Shown: positions 30,349-38,915 of the stretch, one piece after another
Layout of the letters: each line of letters opens with the position of its first letter
How positions within the stretch are numbered: the stretch's first letter is position 1
IMG/VR virus record: IMGVR_UViG_3300017598_000390
Coordinates: 1-46,517 of that record
DNA: 46,517 bases
Origin: a virus
Direction: 5' to 3' (one strand)
The notes under the pieces: model-generated
The model's input: the letters and a program-made list of their open reading frames with translations, nothing else
Databases searched by the model: none
What the model was told of the DNA's origin: nothing
Program-made: the position numbers and the translations under genes

Positions 30349-30545
30349 TTTTTTACACTCTCATTAAAAACATCATCTGTATATTTTGCTACCTTTTTAA
30401 CTAAATGTTTTATTAAAACAACCAACCTTTTTCTATGTTTGAAAGCGCTTTCTTCGTTATCTAGTGTTCTTATTATATGACCTGCGATCTCGCCAATGTC
30501 AGCTAAAATCTGATGATGCTTGTATTCACTGTTGAATTTTTGCAT
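30345..30545 (-). CDS. Hypothetical basic helical protein (66 aa)
   Basis: Not recognised. Helical and basic, with His/Lys-rich segments. No membrane helix. Its overlap with the membrane protein gene suggests coupled expression within the lysis cassette. Confidence 0.6.
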   Translation of the reverse strand: MQKFNSEYKHHQILADIGEIAGHIIRTLDNEESAFKHRKRLVVLIKHLVKKVAKYTDDVFNESVKK

Positions 30546-30552
30546 TTTGTTA

Positions 30553-30795
30553 TCATTTCGCTAACGCTACCTTAACCCAGATTAATAAAACAGCTATTAC
30601 AATAGTGTAGAGTGTCTTTAATCCAATGCTTATGCTATTGAGCTTTTCAGAATGAGTTTCACATTTAAGATTCTCGACTTTAGTTAACTTGTCTTTATTT
30701 TCAGCGTGGTTGTTTCGTTGCCTTTCTTCAATAACAGCAACGTTTTGCTTAACCTCATTAACAAGTTCATAGATTTTACCTAAATCGCCATTCAA
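30553..30795 (-). CDS. XhlA/holin-like protein (80 aa)
   Basis: An 80-residue protein with an N-terminal helical, coiled-coil-like region (VNEVKQNVAVIEERQRNN...) and a C-terminal transmembrane helix (LYTIVIAVLLIWVKVAL, about 61-77). This is the layout of haemolysin XhlA and related holin-associated proteins. Situated at the start of the lysis cassette. AAGGAGAATTTTTTG precedes the start. Confidence 0.65.
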   Translation of the reverse strand: MNGDLGKIYELVNEVKQNVAVIEERQRNNHAENKDKLTKVENLKCETHSEKLNSISIGLKTLYTIVIAVLLIWVKVALAK

Positions 30796-30805
30796 AAAAT
30801 TCTCC

Positions 30806-30833
30806 TTGATTTATGATGAATATATGATATAGT
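30806..30833 (+). promoter_or_regulatory. Promoter giving a leaderless HNH transcript
   Basis: TTGATT (30806-30811), 16 bases, TATAGT (30828-30833). The HNH ATG at 30840 lies six bases after the -10 box, so transcription should start at the ATG itself. No ribosome site is seen. The layout mirrors that of the other HNH gene. Confidence 0.5.
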
Positions 30834-30839
30834 TTTATT

Positions 30840-31331
30840 ATGCCATTTACAAAAGGACATAAAATTAATGTTGGAAAACACTGGAAGTGGAAAAAACCAC
30901 ATACTAAAAAAGGCAGAAATCTTTTCTGTCAAACTTGTGGTAAATCTTTCTATGTTGAGCCCTACCAAGTCGAAACAAGAAAGTATTGTACTTATCATTG
31001 CAATCCAAATCTTTATAAAAAAGGAAAACCGCCGACTAGCACAAGTTTTCAATCTAGAGAAGCTAACATTAATTGGAGTGGCGGAAAATACAAAAATTGG
31101 TATAGAAGAACCTGCTATAGACCTTCTCATCCACGAGCCAATAAAAGAGGGTACGTTGCTAGATACATAGTCACTATGGAAAAACATCTTGGAAGGTTTC
31201 TTAAAAAAGGAGAAGTTGTACATCATATCAACAAGATAAAAGACGATGATAGAATCGAAAATCTTATGTTGTTTCCTAATGCATCTTCCCATATTCAATA
31301 TCATAGAAATCTCCCTAAATTACATAAATAA
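30840..31331 (+). CDS. HNH homing endonuclease with N-terminal zinc finger
   Basis: A 163-residue HNH protein on the strand opposite to its neighbours. An N-terminal zinc finger (CQTCGKSF and CTYHC, about 30-54) is followed by the FQSREANINWSGG linker and the HNH core: EKHLGRFLKKGEVVHHINKIKDDDRIENLMLF and HIQYHR. It is a free-standing mobile nuclease placed neatly between the lysis cassette and a small basic gene. Confidence 0.9.
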   Translation: MPFTKGHKINVGKHWKWKKPHTKKGRNLFCQTCGKSFYVEPYQVETRKYCTYHCNPNLYKKGKPPTSTSFQSREANINWSGGKYKNWYRRTCYRPSHPRANKRGYVARYIVTMEKHLGRFLKKGEVVHHINKIKDDDRIENLMLFPNASSHIQYHRNLPKLHK

Positions 31332-31332
31332 T

Positions 31333-31425
31333 TCATCTTCTTCTACCTCGTCCTCTTGACGGTTTTGGGTCACCCTTTTTTCCTACTCTTGGTGTTCTTC
31401 CGCAACTTCCTTTTCTTGCTGTCAT
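31333..31425 (-). CDS. Small highly basic peptide (30 aa)
   Basis: A 30-residue Arg/Lys/Gly-rich peptide ending in RGRGRRR. AAAAGGAGACAC precedes the ATG, so translation is likely. Such short basic proteins occur in phage structural operons and may bind DNA or RNA; function unknown. It ends two bases from the HNH stop. Confidence 0.55.
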   Translation of the reverse strand: MTARKGSCGRTPRVGKKGDPKPSRGRGRRR

Positions 31426-31442
31426 GATGTGTCTCCTTTTTG

Positions 31443-32588
31443 TTAAAAATTAGTTGATACTGATATTGAACCTACTGCTGTTCCACCACCTGCCGACTCA
31501 TCAAAATCGGTTGATAATATAGTGTATGGTAGACTTATTCTCGGATAAAAGGTAGTGTCTACCGTCATGCTTTCTGGGTCTGTTGCAGATGCGCCATATA
31601 TATGCTCTACATCATCAGGTATGCTGGCTTGAGCATAGGTTGAGTTTACATCAACACCCATTAAACTATAATCATTTGAACTATCACAACCTGAACAGGT
31701 AAAAACTATATTAATATTCGTATCTGCTGGAAAAGTATAATCTTCGGTAAATAAAAATAATGCACCCTTGTCCACAGAATCAGAAACATACTCAACTGGA
31801 ATAGTATAAGATTGCCTTGAGGTATCTTCTTCATAGACAGTTGCAGTTATATCGTCAGGAGAGCCACTTGTATTAAAGGCAGTTACAAGTGCTTTTATTT
31901 TAACTTTTGAACCAAATTTAAGTCTTATACCTTGTTTATTTGTACCATCTATATCGGATTGTGTACTCTCTTGTCGTCTAACATCACTGAAACCATTACC
32001 AGAATAAGAACCGTCAAGATGTTTTAAAGCATATTGGGTTGAATCATTGTCATCGTTTGTCCATGAAGCTCCAGTATAAAAAAGAGCTTCGTCATTACTT
32101 ATATGCCACTTTAAATTAAATAAAGTTAAATAATTTGAACCATCTGGGTCTGACCCAGTTCCATCTTCATAAATAATAATCCAATATTTATTACCTATTG
32201 TTAAAGCGCCAGTATTAGTTCCGAGAGTTTGTAAGCCTACCCAACCGTCTGCTCCTGGACCAGCAAAAGATGAAGTTGCCGCACCCAAAATCGAACCAGA
32301 AGGCTGATTGCTTCCACTATCTGTTTCGATTCGTATTTTGAAATTCTGCCCTGTTATATCACCTGATTCATTCAAAAACATATCAACATCTGTAATGGGG
32401 GATGTTGACATAGCATAAAAAGAAAAACCAAGCGCATCATCTGCGGCATCCATTCGGTTAAAAGTTCCCAATGATGTTGAATCAACATAGGGCGAATATA
32501 AGTCAATCCTATTTCCCCCTCGTAGCTCATAAGAATATGCGCTGGTCGTAATTGCTAAAAACAACAAACCAATAACTATTTTTTTCAT
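31443..32588 (-). CDS. Beta-rich appendage protein with Sec signal peptide
   Basis: A 381-residue protein with signal peptide (residues 1-19, cleavage after AYS) and a mature part rich in Ser/Thr/Asp/Gly. Two beta-sandwich-like domains are suggested, the first with GQNFKIRIETDSGSNQPSG and the second with DITATVYEEDTSRQSY. There is a two-Cys FTCSGC motif near the second domain. It resembles appendage or carbohydrate-binding modules, not a known enzyme. It overlaps the upstream gene by four bases. Confidence 0.65.
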   Translation of the reverse strand: MKKIVIGLLFLAITTSAYSYELRGGNRIDLYSPYVDSTSLGTFNRMDAADDALGFSFYAMSTSPITDVDMFLNESGDITGQNFKIRIETDSGSNQPSGSILGAATSSFAGPGADGWVGLQTLGTNTGALTIGNKYWIIIYEDGTGSDPDGSNYLTLFNLKWHISNDEALFYTGASWTNDDNDSTQYALKHLDGSYSGNGFSDVRRQESTQSDIDGTNKQGIRLKFGSKVKIKALVTAFNTSGSPDDITATVYEEDTSRQSYTIPVEYVSDSVDKGALFLFTEDYTFPADTNINIVFTCSGCDSSNDYSLMGVDVNSTYAQASIPDDVEHIYGASATDPESMTVDTTFYPRISLPYTILSTDFDESAGGGTAVGSISVSTNF

Positions 32589-32911
32589 GGAATAATTATC
32601 TCCGTGTTCATATGAGGTTTCAGCTTTTCTTTAATCCTAAAATTTTCTTCTTCTTGTGTTATTATCTGTTCTACCTGTGCTGTTATTGCATTTCTGAATT
32701 GAACTAGAGAATAATCTTTTATATCTTTATACACAAATGTTATTTCTCTACCGAAATAAATTTCGTCGTCATAATATATATCTACTGTGACATATACTGT
32801 ATCTACTCTCTTATTAATTGTTTTCGGCTTGTAGCTCCAATCATTAGGCACTGCCAAAACATTCGTTGACAAAACCAAAATTAACCCTATTGCTAATAAT
32901 ATTTTTTTCAT
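32585..32911 (-). CDS. Small secreted protein with Sec signal peptide
   Basis: A 108-residue protein. Residues 1-20 form a signal peptide (MKKILLAIGLILVL core, cleavage after VLA). The mature part starts VPNDWSY and has beta strands (DTVYVTVDIYYDDE) followed by a helical, Glu-rich end. ATG at 32911 follows GGAGGAAAC. Function unknown; it sits between two fibre-type genes. Confidence 0.65.
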   Translation of the reverse strand: MKKILLAIGLILVLSTNVLAVPNDWSYKPKTINKRVDTVYVTVDIYYDDEIYFGREITFVYKDIKDYSLVQFRNAITAQVEQIITQEEENFRIKEKLKPHMNTEIIIP

Positions 32912-32922
32912 GTTTCCTCCCA

Positions 32923-35454
32923 TTAGTTCACATCTCCTAGTAAGTGTCCTTCTATAGCAAAATGTATAAAATCACAATCAGTTGCTCCTGCGTCATATCC
33001 TAGCGTTACACCATCAGCTAGTGTCGCATTGTCTATATCTACAAAAGCTATTGTGTACGAATAAATACCTGTGCTATCTGTGGAAATGGTTATGGCTTCA
33101 ACTGTAGTTAGATTTGTGTGGTCGTCATATCCATTAGTAGTGTACTTTAAAGTAAACGCTGCATCATCAACATCACTTACCGCATAAATATTATCTATAA
33201 CAAAACTTGCTCCGAGTTGATTTGTCCATATAGGTAAAAAAGCTGCTTCTGTTAAAAGGTCAGGGTTTGTTACCGTACCCGCTATTACTTTTGTTTTCTG
33301 TCCATAAATAAACTGTATGGTTCCATCATATCCTCTTAACCAATGGTCATCATTATCTCGTCCTATATATCCAGCAGTTGCAACATCAGGGTCGTTACCT
33401 ATGGCTGGAAAATCAGATGAAGCTAGTGTTCCACTAAATACAAAGTTAGTTCCATCGTAGTCCATTGTCTTTGAACCCATATAAAGATTCTCGTTTTCAG
33501 CTAAGTAAACGCTGTCAACTGTCGCAATAGTCATATCTAACGTACCAGTTGACGGATTATAGGTTAAGTCGCCATCTGATTCTAAAGCAGCGTTATCAGT
33601 TGTAAACACGATTTCATGTGCATCGTCTGTGCTTTCATCATCTGAAATAGTAACTTCCTCTACCGTCCAGACATCAGAACTAATATTCACATCCCCTTGG
33701 TCTTCGTCGTCAAGTTGGTCTGGATCTATAGAAGCACCTGTAATAGCGCCACCAGTTACAGAAAATGTTCCATCAGTTAATGTTGTAGCCGTTAAACTGT
33801 TAATTGTAGCTATATCCAAACTAGCATCTAAAACTACTGCCTTATTAGCGGCGGCTGTTCCGTTTGTAATTCCGTCGAGCTTTTCTAAATCAGTTTCACT
33901 CATATCTGCTGAACCAATTATAAAACTCGTTGTGGCCTTAACAGAATCACTAAACACAAAATCCGTTCCGTCATGGTCAACTGTTTCTCCACCTAAAGTT
34001 AAATTCTCATTAGCCGCCATTGTAACTCCTGCAAACGTCCATACGCCTGTTCCAACATCTGTGGCTGTATTGTCAATTATGGCAATAATTTCTGCATGAG
34101 AATCTACGTTAGGGTCGGCTTCAGGATAATTTGTGCAATCAGTACAATCTAACGCAGGAGTAGCATCATATCCGAATGTCCCTGCCCCCGTCCCAAACAA
34201 TACGTCACCCGCCGCTATCGTGTCGTCTGGTATTGTTAGCAAGCGGTCAGCAGTAGCGTTAGCAAAAGCTATTTGGTGCTGGTCAGCATCATCGGCATCT
34301 CCATAGATAGAACCGCTTAAAAACACTTCTCCTTCTACCTCTAGATCATCTTGTACAAATAAATCTGCACCTGTTCCACCAGTATCACAGTCTATATTAC
34401 TATCATAAGTACTCCATGTATCACAAAGGACTATATTATTATTTAACGCCATCGGGCCTGCCACAGTAACACTTCTGATTAACGCCATAGCATTACCGGC
34501 TCCACTCTCAGGAATTGCCATTCTTATCGTGTTGCCACCCTCTACAAGAAGAAACTCAATGCCTGGGTTGTTGCCAGCATCCAAGGCTCCTTGATTATTA
34601 ATCATAGTGGCTCCGCCTATGTCTAGTGAGCCTCCCGAGTAAGAGGTTCGCCCCCAACTTGAACCGCCAATCTGTAAAACACCATAGTCCGGCGTCGTAG
34701 TATCGCCAATCTTTAAGTCGTAATCTGTCAGCCCCCCGGTCCCTACATCAATAAAATTCCATGTACTCGTAACCGTTTCATTCCCATAGTCGGTGTCAAT
34801 GTCGGTAAAACTTGACCCCCCACCTCCATATTCAATGACATCATCAATATCACCCTTTTTCAAGGCATTATCCGTTGCATCAAGGAAAAGCATTGAATCA
34901 CCAGTCGTTGGTGTAGCTGCTGTAAAGAAGTTTATCAAATCAGGTCTTGCCCCTATCGCTCCCGCAGAATCGACAGTTGCGTGACCCTTGAAAGTCAACC
35001 CAAATACTAAGGCATCTGTAGCAGCAGTTCCAGTTATAGATATGCCTTCAGTTGCCGTAAATGTAGCCGTATCAGTTGAAACGTCCGCAACAATATTATC
35101 ACCATCTGGCAAATCCCATGTCTGAAAAGCATCACTTGCTCCGCCACCTGCTCCAGCAGGCTCATCTTCCGTGCACTGAACCGCCGTTCCATCACCTATA
35201 CACCACTTATTAAGAGTAACGGCTCCAACTTCGTCAGTTGAAGAATCTATTGTTATAACTGTTTTACCAAGATAGTCTACACCAGTTACAGCATCTCCAG
35301 TAATATTAAGGTAGGGTCTTGGTCTAAGTGACGTTCCGTTAGCTTGTATAATGTGTGCTGCCCCAGTTTTTCCTCCGATTGTCACCTCGGAATCTGAGTA
35401 ACTAAAAGTTGCAACTAATAATAATGCTAATATTGCATACAGTGTCTTTCTCAT
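32923..35454 (-). CDS. Large fibre-type structural protein with Sec signal peptide
   Basis: An 843-residue protein. Residues 1-20 form a signal peptide (cleavage near SYS). The mature part is Asp/Thr/Gly/Ala-rich, with GDSMLFLDATDNALKK, a phage fibre motif, LDGITNGTAAANKAVVLD, another, and a duplicated DGTxFVFS block (about residues 480-505 and 651-680, DHDGTDFVFS and DYDGTNFVFS). It ends in a compact domain (EGHLLGDVN). It is likely a long trimeric fibre or spike. Confidence 0.75.
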   Translation of the reverse strand: MRKTLYAILALLLVATFSYSDSEVTIGGKTGAAHIIQANGTSLRPRPYLNITGDAVTGVDYLGKTVITIDSSTDEVGAVTLNKWCIGDGTAVQCTEDEPAGAGGGASDAFQTWDLPDGDNIVADVSTDTATFTATEGISITGTAATDALVFGLTFKGHATVDSAGAIGARPDLINFFTAATPTTGDSMLFLDATDNALKKGDIDDVIEYGGGGSSFTDIDTDYGNETVTSTWNFIDVGTGGLTDYDLKIGDTTTPDYGVLQIGGSSWGRTSYSGGSLDIGGATMINNQGALDAGNNPGIEFLLVEGGNTIRMAIPESGAGNAMALIRSVTVAGPMALNNNIVLCDTWSTYDSNIDCDTGGTGADLFVQDDLEVEGEVFLSGSIYGDADDADQHQIAFANATADRLLTIPDDTIAAGDVLFGTGAGTFGYDATPALDCTDCTNYPEADPNVDSHAEIIAIIDNTATDVGTGVWTFAGVTMAANENLTLGGETVDHDGTDFVFSDSVKATTSFIIGSADMSETDLEKLDGITNGTAAANKAVVLDASLDIATINSLTATTLTDGTFSVTGGAITGASIDPDQLDDEDQGDVNISSDVWTVEEVTISDDESTDDAHEIVFTTDNAALESDGDLTYNPSTGTLDMTIATVDSVYLAENENLYMGSKTMDYDGTNFVFSGTLASSDFPAIGNDPDVATAGYIGRDNDDHWLRGYDGTIQFIYGQKTKVIAGTVTNPDLLTEAAFLPIWTNQLGASFVIDNIYAVSDVDDAAFTLKYTTNGYDDHTNLTTVEAITISTDSTGIYSYTIAFVDIDNATLADGVTLGYDAGATDCDFIHFAIEGHLLGDVN

Positions 35455-36317
35455 TTATTAGCTTTCTTTTCAAGTAGTTCAAGTTCTTTTGAGATTTTGT
35501 TAGTCCTGATAATTTCGTTTACTCTCAACTCTTTGATTTTTAATTCCTTGTCTTTAATACCATAATTTTCAATTATACTATTAAGAGATTTATCCCTGAT
35601 TGTTAATAATCTTTCTTTTTCAACAAGGTCAATTTTTTCTTTTTCAAGGTCTTCTTTAACTTCTTCGTTGATTTTTTTAATTTCATCTATATGTAGAAGT
35701 TTGTCGTCAAGAGCAGATTGTAACATTTTAGTTTCTGAAATCTTCTTCGTACATTCATTACTTAACTTAATATAATCTGATTTTTTCTGTTCACATTCAG
35801 TTTGAAGAACAGATAATGCCCTACTCTTGTCGTTAAAAGAATTAATCATTTCATTAAGCTCGTTCTTTTTACCTGCATTAATAGAAACTAATTCTTTTAA
35901 CTCATTTGATTTTTTAGAGTTGATACTAATAATATCAGATAAATCTTTACTTTTTATTGAAAGTTCTTCATCTCTCTTTTTAAGAGACTGTTCTTTCTTC
36001 TCTAATATATCTCTTTGTTCTGCTAAATCAAGCATAGCATTGTTCTTATCGTCTATAACTTCATCTAAGGCTCTCTTAGCTTGTTTTAATTCTGAAACAG
36101 CAGCCTTAACAAGTTTCTGGTCTTTCACTAACTCACCAGAAGCAAACACACCCTGCTTTCGAGTTTTAGCAAGGTCAGTTTTAATTTTTGTAATCTCGTC
36201 AAGAAGCGATATCTTTTCTTTAGAGTACTTACCGACATCTGCCATAAGACTCTTCTTCTCTTCTTTCTTAATGACTATCTCTTTTTGTAATAACTCCATT
36301 TCTTTTATAATATCCAT
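35451..36317 (-). CDS. Long coiled-coil protein (288 aa)
   Basis: Nearly the entire protein is predicted coiled coil, with Lys/Glu/Leu heptads and no membrane or signal segment. ATG at 36317 follows AAGGAGAGAAA; an upstream in-frame start was rejected. It might be a cytoplasmic chaperone or stalk for the neighbouring fibre, or a length-setting protein, but nothing direct shows this. It overlaps the fibre gene by four bases. Confidence 0.65.
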   Translation of the reverse strand: MDIIKEMELLQKEIVIKKEEKKSLMADVGKYSKEKISLLDEITKIKTDLAKTRKQGVFASGELVKDQKLVKAAVSELKQAKRALDEVIDDKNNAMLDLAEQRDILEKKEQSLKKRDEELSIKSKDLSDIISINSKKSNELKELVSINAGKKNELNEMINSFNDKSRALSVLQTECEQKKSDYIKLSNECTKKISETKMLQSALDDKLLHIDEIKKINEEVKEDLEKEKIDLVEKERLLTIRDKSLNSIIENYGIKDKELKIKELRVNEIIRTNKISKELELLEKKANK

Positions 36318-36327
36318 TTTTCTCTCC

Positions 36328-36672
36328 TTAAATTTCCGAACTCTTAATAGTTGCATAAACTACACCAGTTAAATTAGCATTAGTACATTCTATTTTTATT
36401 TCATCGCCTTCATAAAAGTTAGCCTCGCCCTGTGGTCTGTAAACAAGATCCGTTTCAGAAATAAGAGTAACTTCTTGAAGAACAGTATCATAATTAGCGC
36501 CAGCTTTAGCATCTAATGTTATTGTTACTGTTTCAGATACAGCAGCACTAAAATGAAATATAACTTGTTCCAACTTAAACTTTCTTCCGTAGTCCGTCGT
36601 GTAGCTCAACGCATCTGATGAAAGGTCTTGCGAAGTTGTTTTGTCAAGTTTTAAATTATGTGCGGTTTTCAT
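36328..36672 (-). CDS. Small beta-rich structural protein (114 aa)
   Basis: A 114-residue beta-rich protein (FKLEQVIFHFSAAVSETVTITLDAK, NFYEGDEIKIECTNANLTG). Similar small jelly-roll type proteins are found in phage virion operons. No signal peptide, unlike the genes on both sides. The start overlaps the upstream stop (TAATG). Confidence 0.6.
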   Translation of the reverse strand: MKTAHNLKLDKTTSQDLSSDALSYTTDYGRKFKLEQVIFHFSAAVSETVTITLDAKAGANYDTVLQEVTLISETDLVYRPQGEANFYEGDEIKIECTNANLTGVVYATIKSSEI

Positions 36673-37148
36673 TATTTTATCACCTTCATTTCAACCTCTG
36701 TATCACGATCATTACTACCTGAACCAATTATCTTAAATCTTATGTATGGCATAACAACAGTTTCAACCGTAGCTATCTTCCAATATGTATCAGATATAGA
36801 CGTGTTACCAGAAGTTGTTGTTCCAGCCCAAGAAATCGTATCTGTAGTTATATAATTTGAATCTTCTGAACCCTCTGTTGCTGGCTTTGCATATCCCTGT
36901 TCAAGATCAACTTGAAGCGTTATCGTTCCGTCAGAAGTAGCCTTTAACATAATACCAACATCTTCGCTAGTTCTGTTATTACGCATAGATATGGCTTTTG
37001 TATATATTGTGTTTGTAAGCGGAACATTAATCGCAGTTGAACTGTCAGAAGACACTGCTGGTTCTACGGATTTTCTTACATCATAAGCAAAAACTGGGGT
37101 TGCTAATAAAGCTACCAAGGTTAGGGTTAAAATTAGACGTTTAAACAT
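36672..37148 (-). CDS. Structural-type protein with Sec signal peptide (158 aa)
   Basis: Residues 1-21 form a signal peptide (MFKRLILTLTLVALL core, cleavage after VFA). The mature beta-rich part (AISMRNNRTSEDVGIMLKATSDGTITLQVDLEQ) resembles small virion proteins. ATG at 37148 after GGAGGAGAAAA. Overlaps the O-antigen ligase gene by 16 bases. Confidence 0.65.
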   Translation of the reverse strand: MFKRLILTLTLVALLATPVFAYDVRKSVEPAVSSDSSTAINVPLTNTIYTKAISMRNNRTSEDVGIMLKATSDGTITLQVDLEQGYAKPATEGSEDSNYITTDTISWAGTTTSGNTSISDTYWKIATVETVVMPYIRFKIIGSGSNDRDTEVEMKVIK

Positions 37149-38359
37149 TTTTCTCCTCCATTTTTGTTGTTTAAAATTAGTCCTACAAAAAATACTGTAT
37201 AAAAAGCATGAGCACCTAATTGCCAAGTAAACGTGCCTAAAGCAGATAGTGATGAAACCAACAAACTGCAAAGTAAAGATATATTAAGCAATCTTGTATA
37301 ATCTAATTTTTCAGTTGTTTTTTTAAATCCATTAATAAAAATCCACCCGATAGCCATAACTGCCAAAACTAAACCAAAGATTCCACAGCACCACCAAATT
37401 TCTAAATATTCGTTATGAGCACTAGAAAATTTTGCCATGTGTTTAGCGCCTTCAAGCGTCGGGGATAAATATGCGAAACTTCCTAACCCATGTCCAAATA
37501 AAGAAAAGTCTAGTCCTTCATATCCGCTTATTTTTGTATCTAAAATACCATTTAACGTAATTTTCCATGCTTCAAATCTTCCGTTACCTTCTATATTTAA
37601 CAATCCCATTTTTAAAGATGTAATAACTCCAATCAGAGAAATAGGTAATACAAACATTAAATTTTTTGGTCTTATAAGGCAAATGTAAGCTAATAACGAA
37701 ATTATCATCGCACCAACCGCAACCTGACTGTGAGTTAGAAATACCGCAAGAGCCATGATAGCAGCAAATAAAAATCTTTTCATATATAATGCTATCGGAA
37801 TACCCATAGCTATAAAAGGTGAAACTAATGTTGGTTGACCTAACACACCGACTCTTCCAGCAAATTCAACAGCTCCTATAACACCAACGCTCTTAGCTCT
37901 GAAAAACTGATCTAATCCCATACTTTGAAGAATAACATATCCAGCTTGAATAACCATAACAAGACATATTATTCTCATTAATTTATCAATATCTCTTTTT
38001 TTAATATCAATACTAGCCAAAGTTATTCCCATTAATAAAAAACATAAAACCTCAAACATTGGTTTCCATACCCAAAAACCAGAATTATCATTACCGTTAA
38101 TTACTAATGGAATCCTTGGCATCAAATTTATTGTTATCATTTGTAAACCAATAAAGAAAAGAAGCCACTTATTTCTAAATGGCTTCATTTTCCCTTGATA
38201 TAAAGCTAACAGCCCTATGAACAAAGCTAGAGCTACCGCCATAAGTTCTTTATGTGATCGTGTATCGCCTGATACAACATTCACATTCGGAAAAAAGCGG
38301 AATATAATTTCGTACAAAGGTATTAGTATTAGCCCAAAGGCTGTTAGCTTTAATATCAT
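37133..38359 (-). CDS. O-antigen ligase/polymerase-like membrane protein (Wzy_C/WaaL)
   Basis: A 408-residue protein with about 10-12 transmembrane helices and one large loop carrying GNGRFEAWKITLNGI and FGHGLGSFAYL (about 290) and SAHNEYLEIWWCCGIFGLVL (about 320-340), the signature of O-antigen ligases and polymerases (Wzy_C family). These enzymes join or polymerise lipid-linked O-units in the periplasm. It lies inside the virion operon, just after the capsid gene, between two genes with signal peptides. A phage copy could change host surface antigen and block superinfection. Confidence 0.8.
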   Translation of the reverse strand: MILKLTAFGLILIPLYEIIFRFFPNVNVVSGDTRSHKELMAVALALFIGLLALYQGKMKPFRNKWLLFFIGLQMITINLMPRIPLVINGNDNSGFWVWKPMFEVLCFLLMGITLASIDIKKRDIDKLMRIICLVMVIQAGYVILQSMGLDQFFRAKSVGVIGAVEFAGRVGVLGQPTLVSPFIAMGIPIALYMKRFLFAAIMALAVFLTHSQVAVGAMIISLLAYICLIRPKNLMFVLPISLIGVITSLKMGLLNIEGNGRFEAWKITLNGILDTKISGYEGLDFSLFGHGLGSFAYLSPTLEGAKHMAKFSSAHNEYLEIWWCCGIFGLVLAVMAIGWIFINGFKKTTEKLDYTRLLNISLLCSLLVSSLSALGTFTWQLGAHAFYTVFFVGLILNNKNGGEKCLNV

Positions 38360-38367
38360 TTTATTTC

Positions 38368-38880
38368 CTAAGGTGCAGTTCCACCATCAACCCATTCATT
38401 AGTCGTGTCTGTGCAAACCCAGTAGGTAGCAGCAGGCGAAACTAATGTAACGGAATCTCCTGTAGAACTAGAGCTATAAATACTCTCACCTGCCGCAACA
38501 GTCGAGGCAGAATCGCTAGTAACACAACCATATAGTGTGTCCGTAGAAGGAACGTCAATATAAATTCTTCCAGAATATTGACCCTTCGTTACGTTTCCAC
38601 CAATAGCTGTAACTGTATAATTTAATCCTGCAACAGCGGTAGGTAGAGTTAATTCAACGTAACCAGAACTGGCATTAACTACGAATGTTTTACCACTCTC
38701 AGCATTTGTCAGTGTATCACTAGTCGTAACAAGTTGCACTGCATTACGCATTGTAACTTGTCCATTTGAATCTACTCTAAAATTATTAGTAGTTAGCTCA
38801 TCACCGTCGGCGCAAAAGGCTCCGTTGGCGAACAGGATTACAGCTAACAGAGCCAGTAAAACTAGTTTTAACTTTTTCAT
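38368..38880 (-). CDS. Structural-type protein with Sec signal peptide (170 aa)
   Basis: Residues 1-24 form a signal peptide (MKKLKLVLLALLAVILF core, cleavage near FCA). The mature part is beta-rich, Ser/Thr/Asp/Val-rich (FVVNASSGYVELTLPTAVAGLNYTVTAIGG), like phage fibre or decoration domains. First gene after the major capsid gene. GGAGGAATT precedes the ATG. Confidence 0.7.
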   Translation of the reverse strand: MKKLKLVLLALLAVILFANGAFCADGDELTTNNFRVDSNGQVTMRNAVQLVTTSDTLTNAESGKTFVVNASSGYVELTLPTAVAGLNYTVTAIGGNVTKGQYSGRIYIDVPSTDTLYGCVTSDSASTVAAGESIYSSSSTGDSVTLVSPAATYWVCTDTTNEWVDGGTAP

Positions 38881-38915
38881 AATTCCTCCATTGTTAAACT
38901 AATTGCTCCATTAAC

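Noticed and set aside
30792-31304. 170-codon minus-strand frame opposite the second HNH gene
   Set aside because: The + strand frame has clear zinc-finger and HNH motifs; the antisense is Phe/Ser-rich with no known pattern.
33629-34099. 156-codon + strand frame opposite the large fibre gene
   Set aside because: Ser/Val/Thr-rich antisense translation of a biased gene, with no ribosome site; the minus-strand gene has a signal peptide, domain motifs and neighbours in the same direction.
35827-36372. 181-codon + strand frame opposite the coiled-coil gene
   Set aside because: Antisense of Lys/Glu-rich codons gives Ser/Phe/Leu-rich sequence; no ribosome site and no family pattern.
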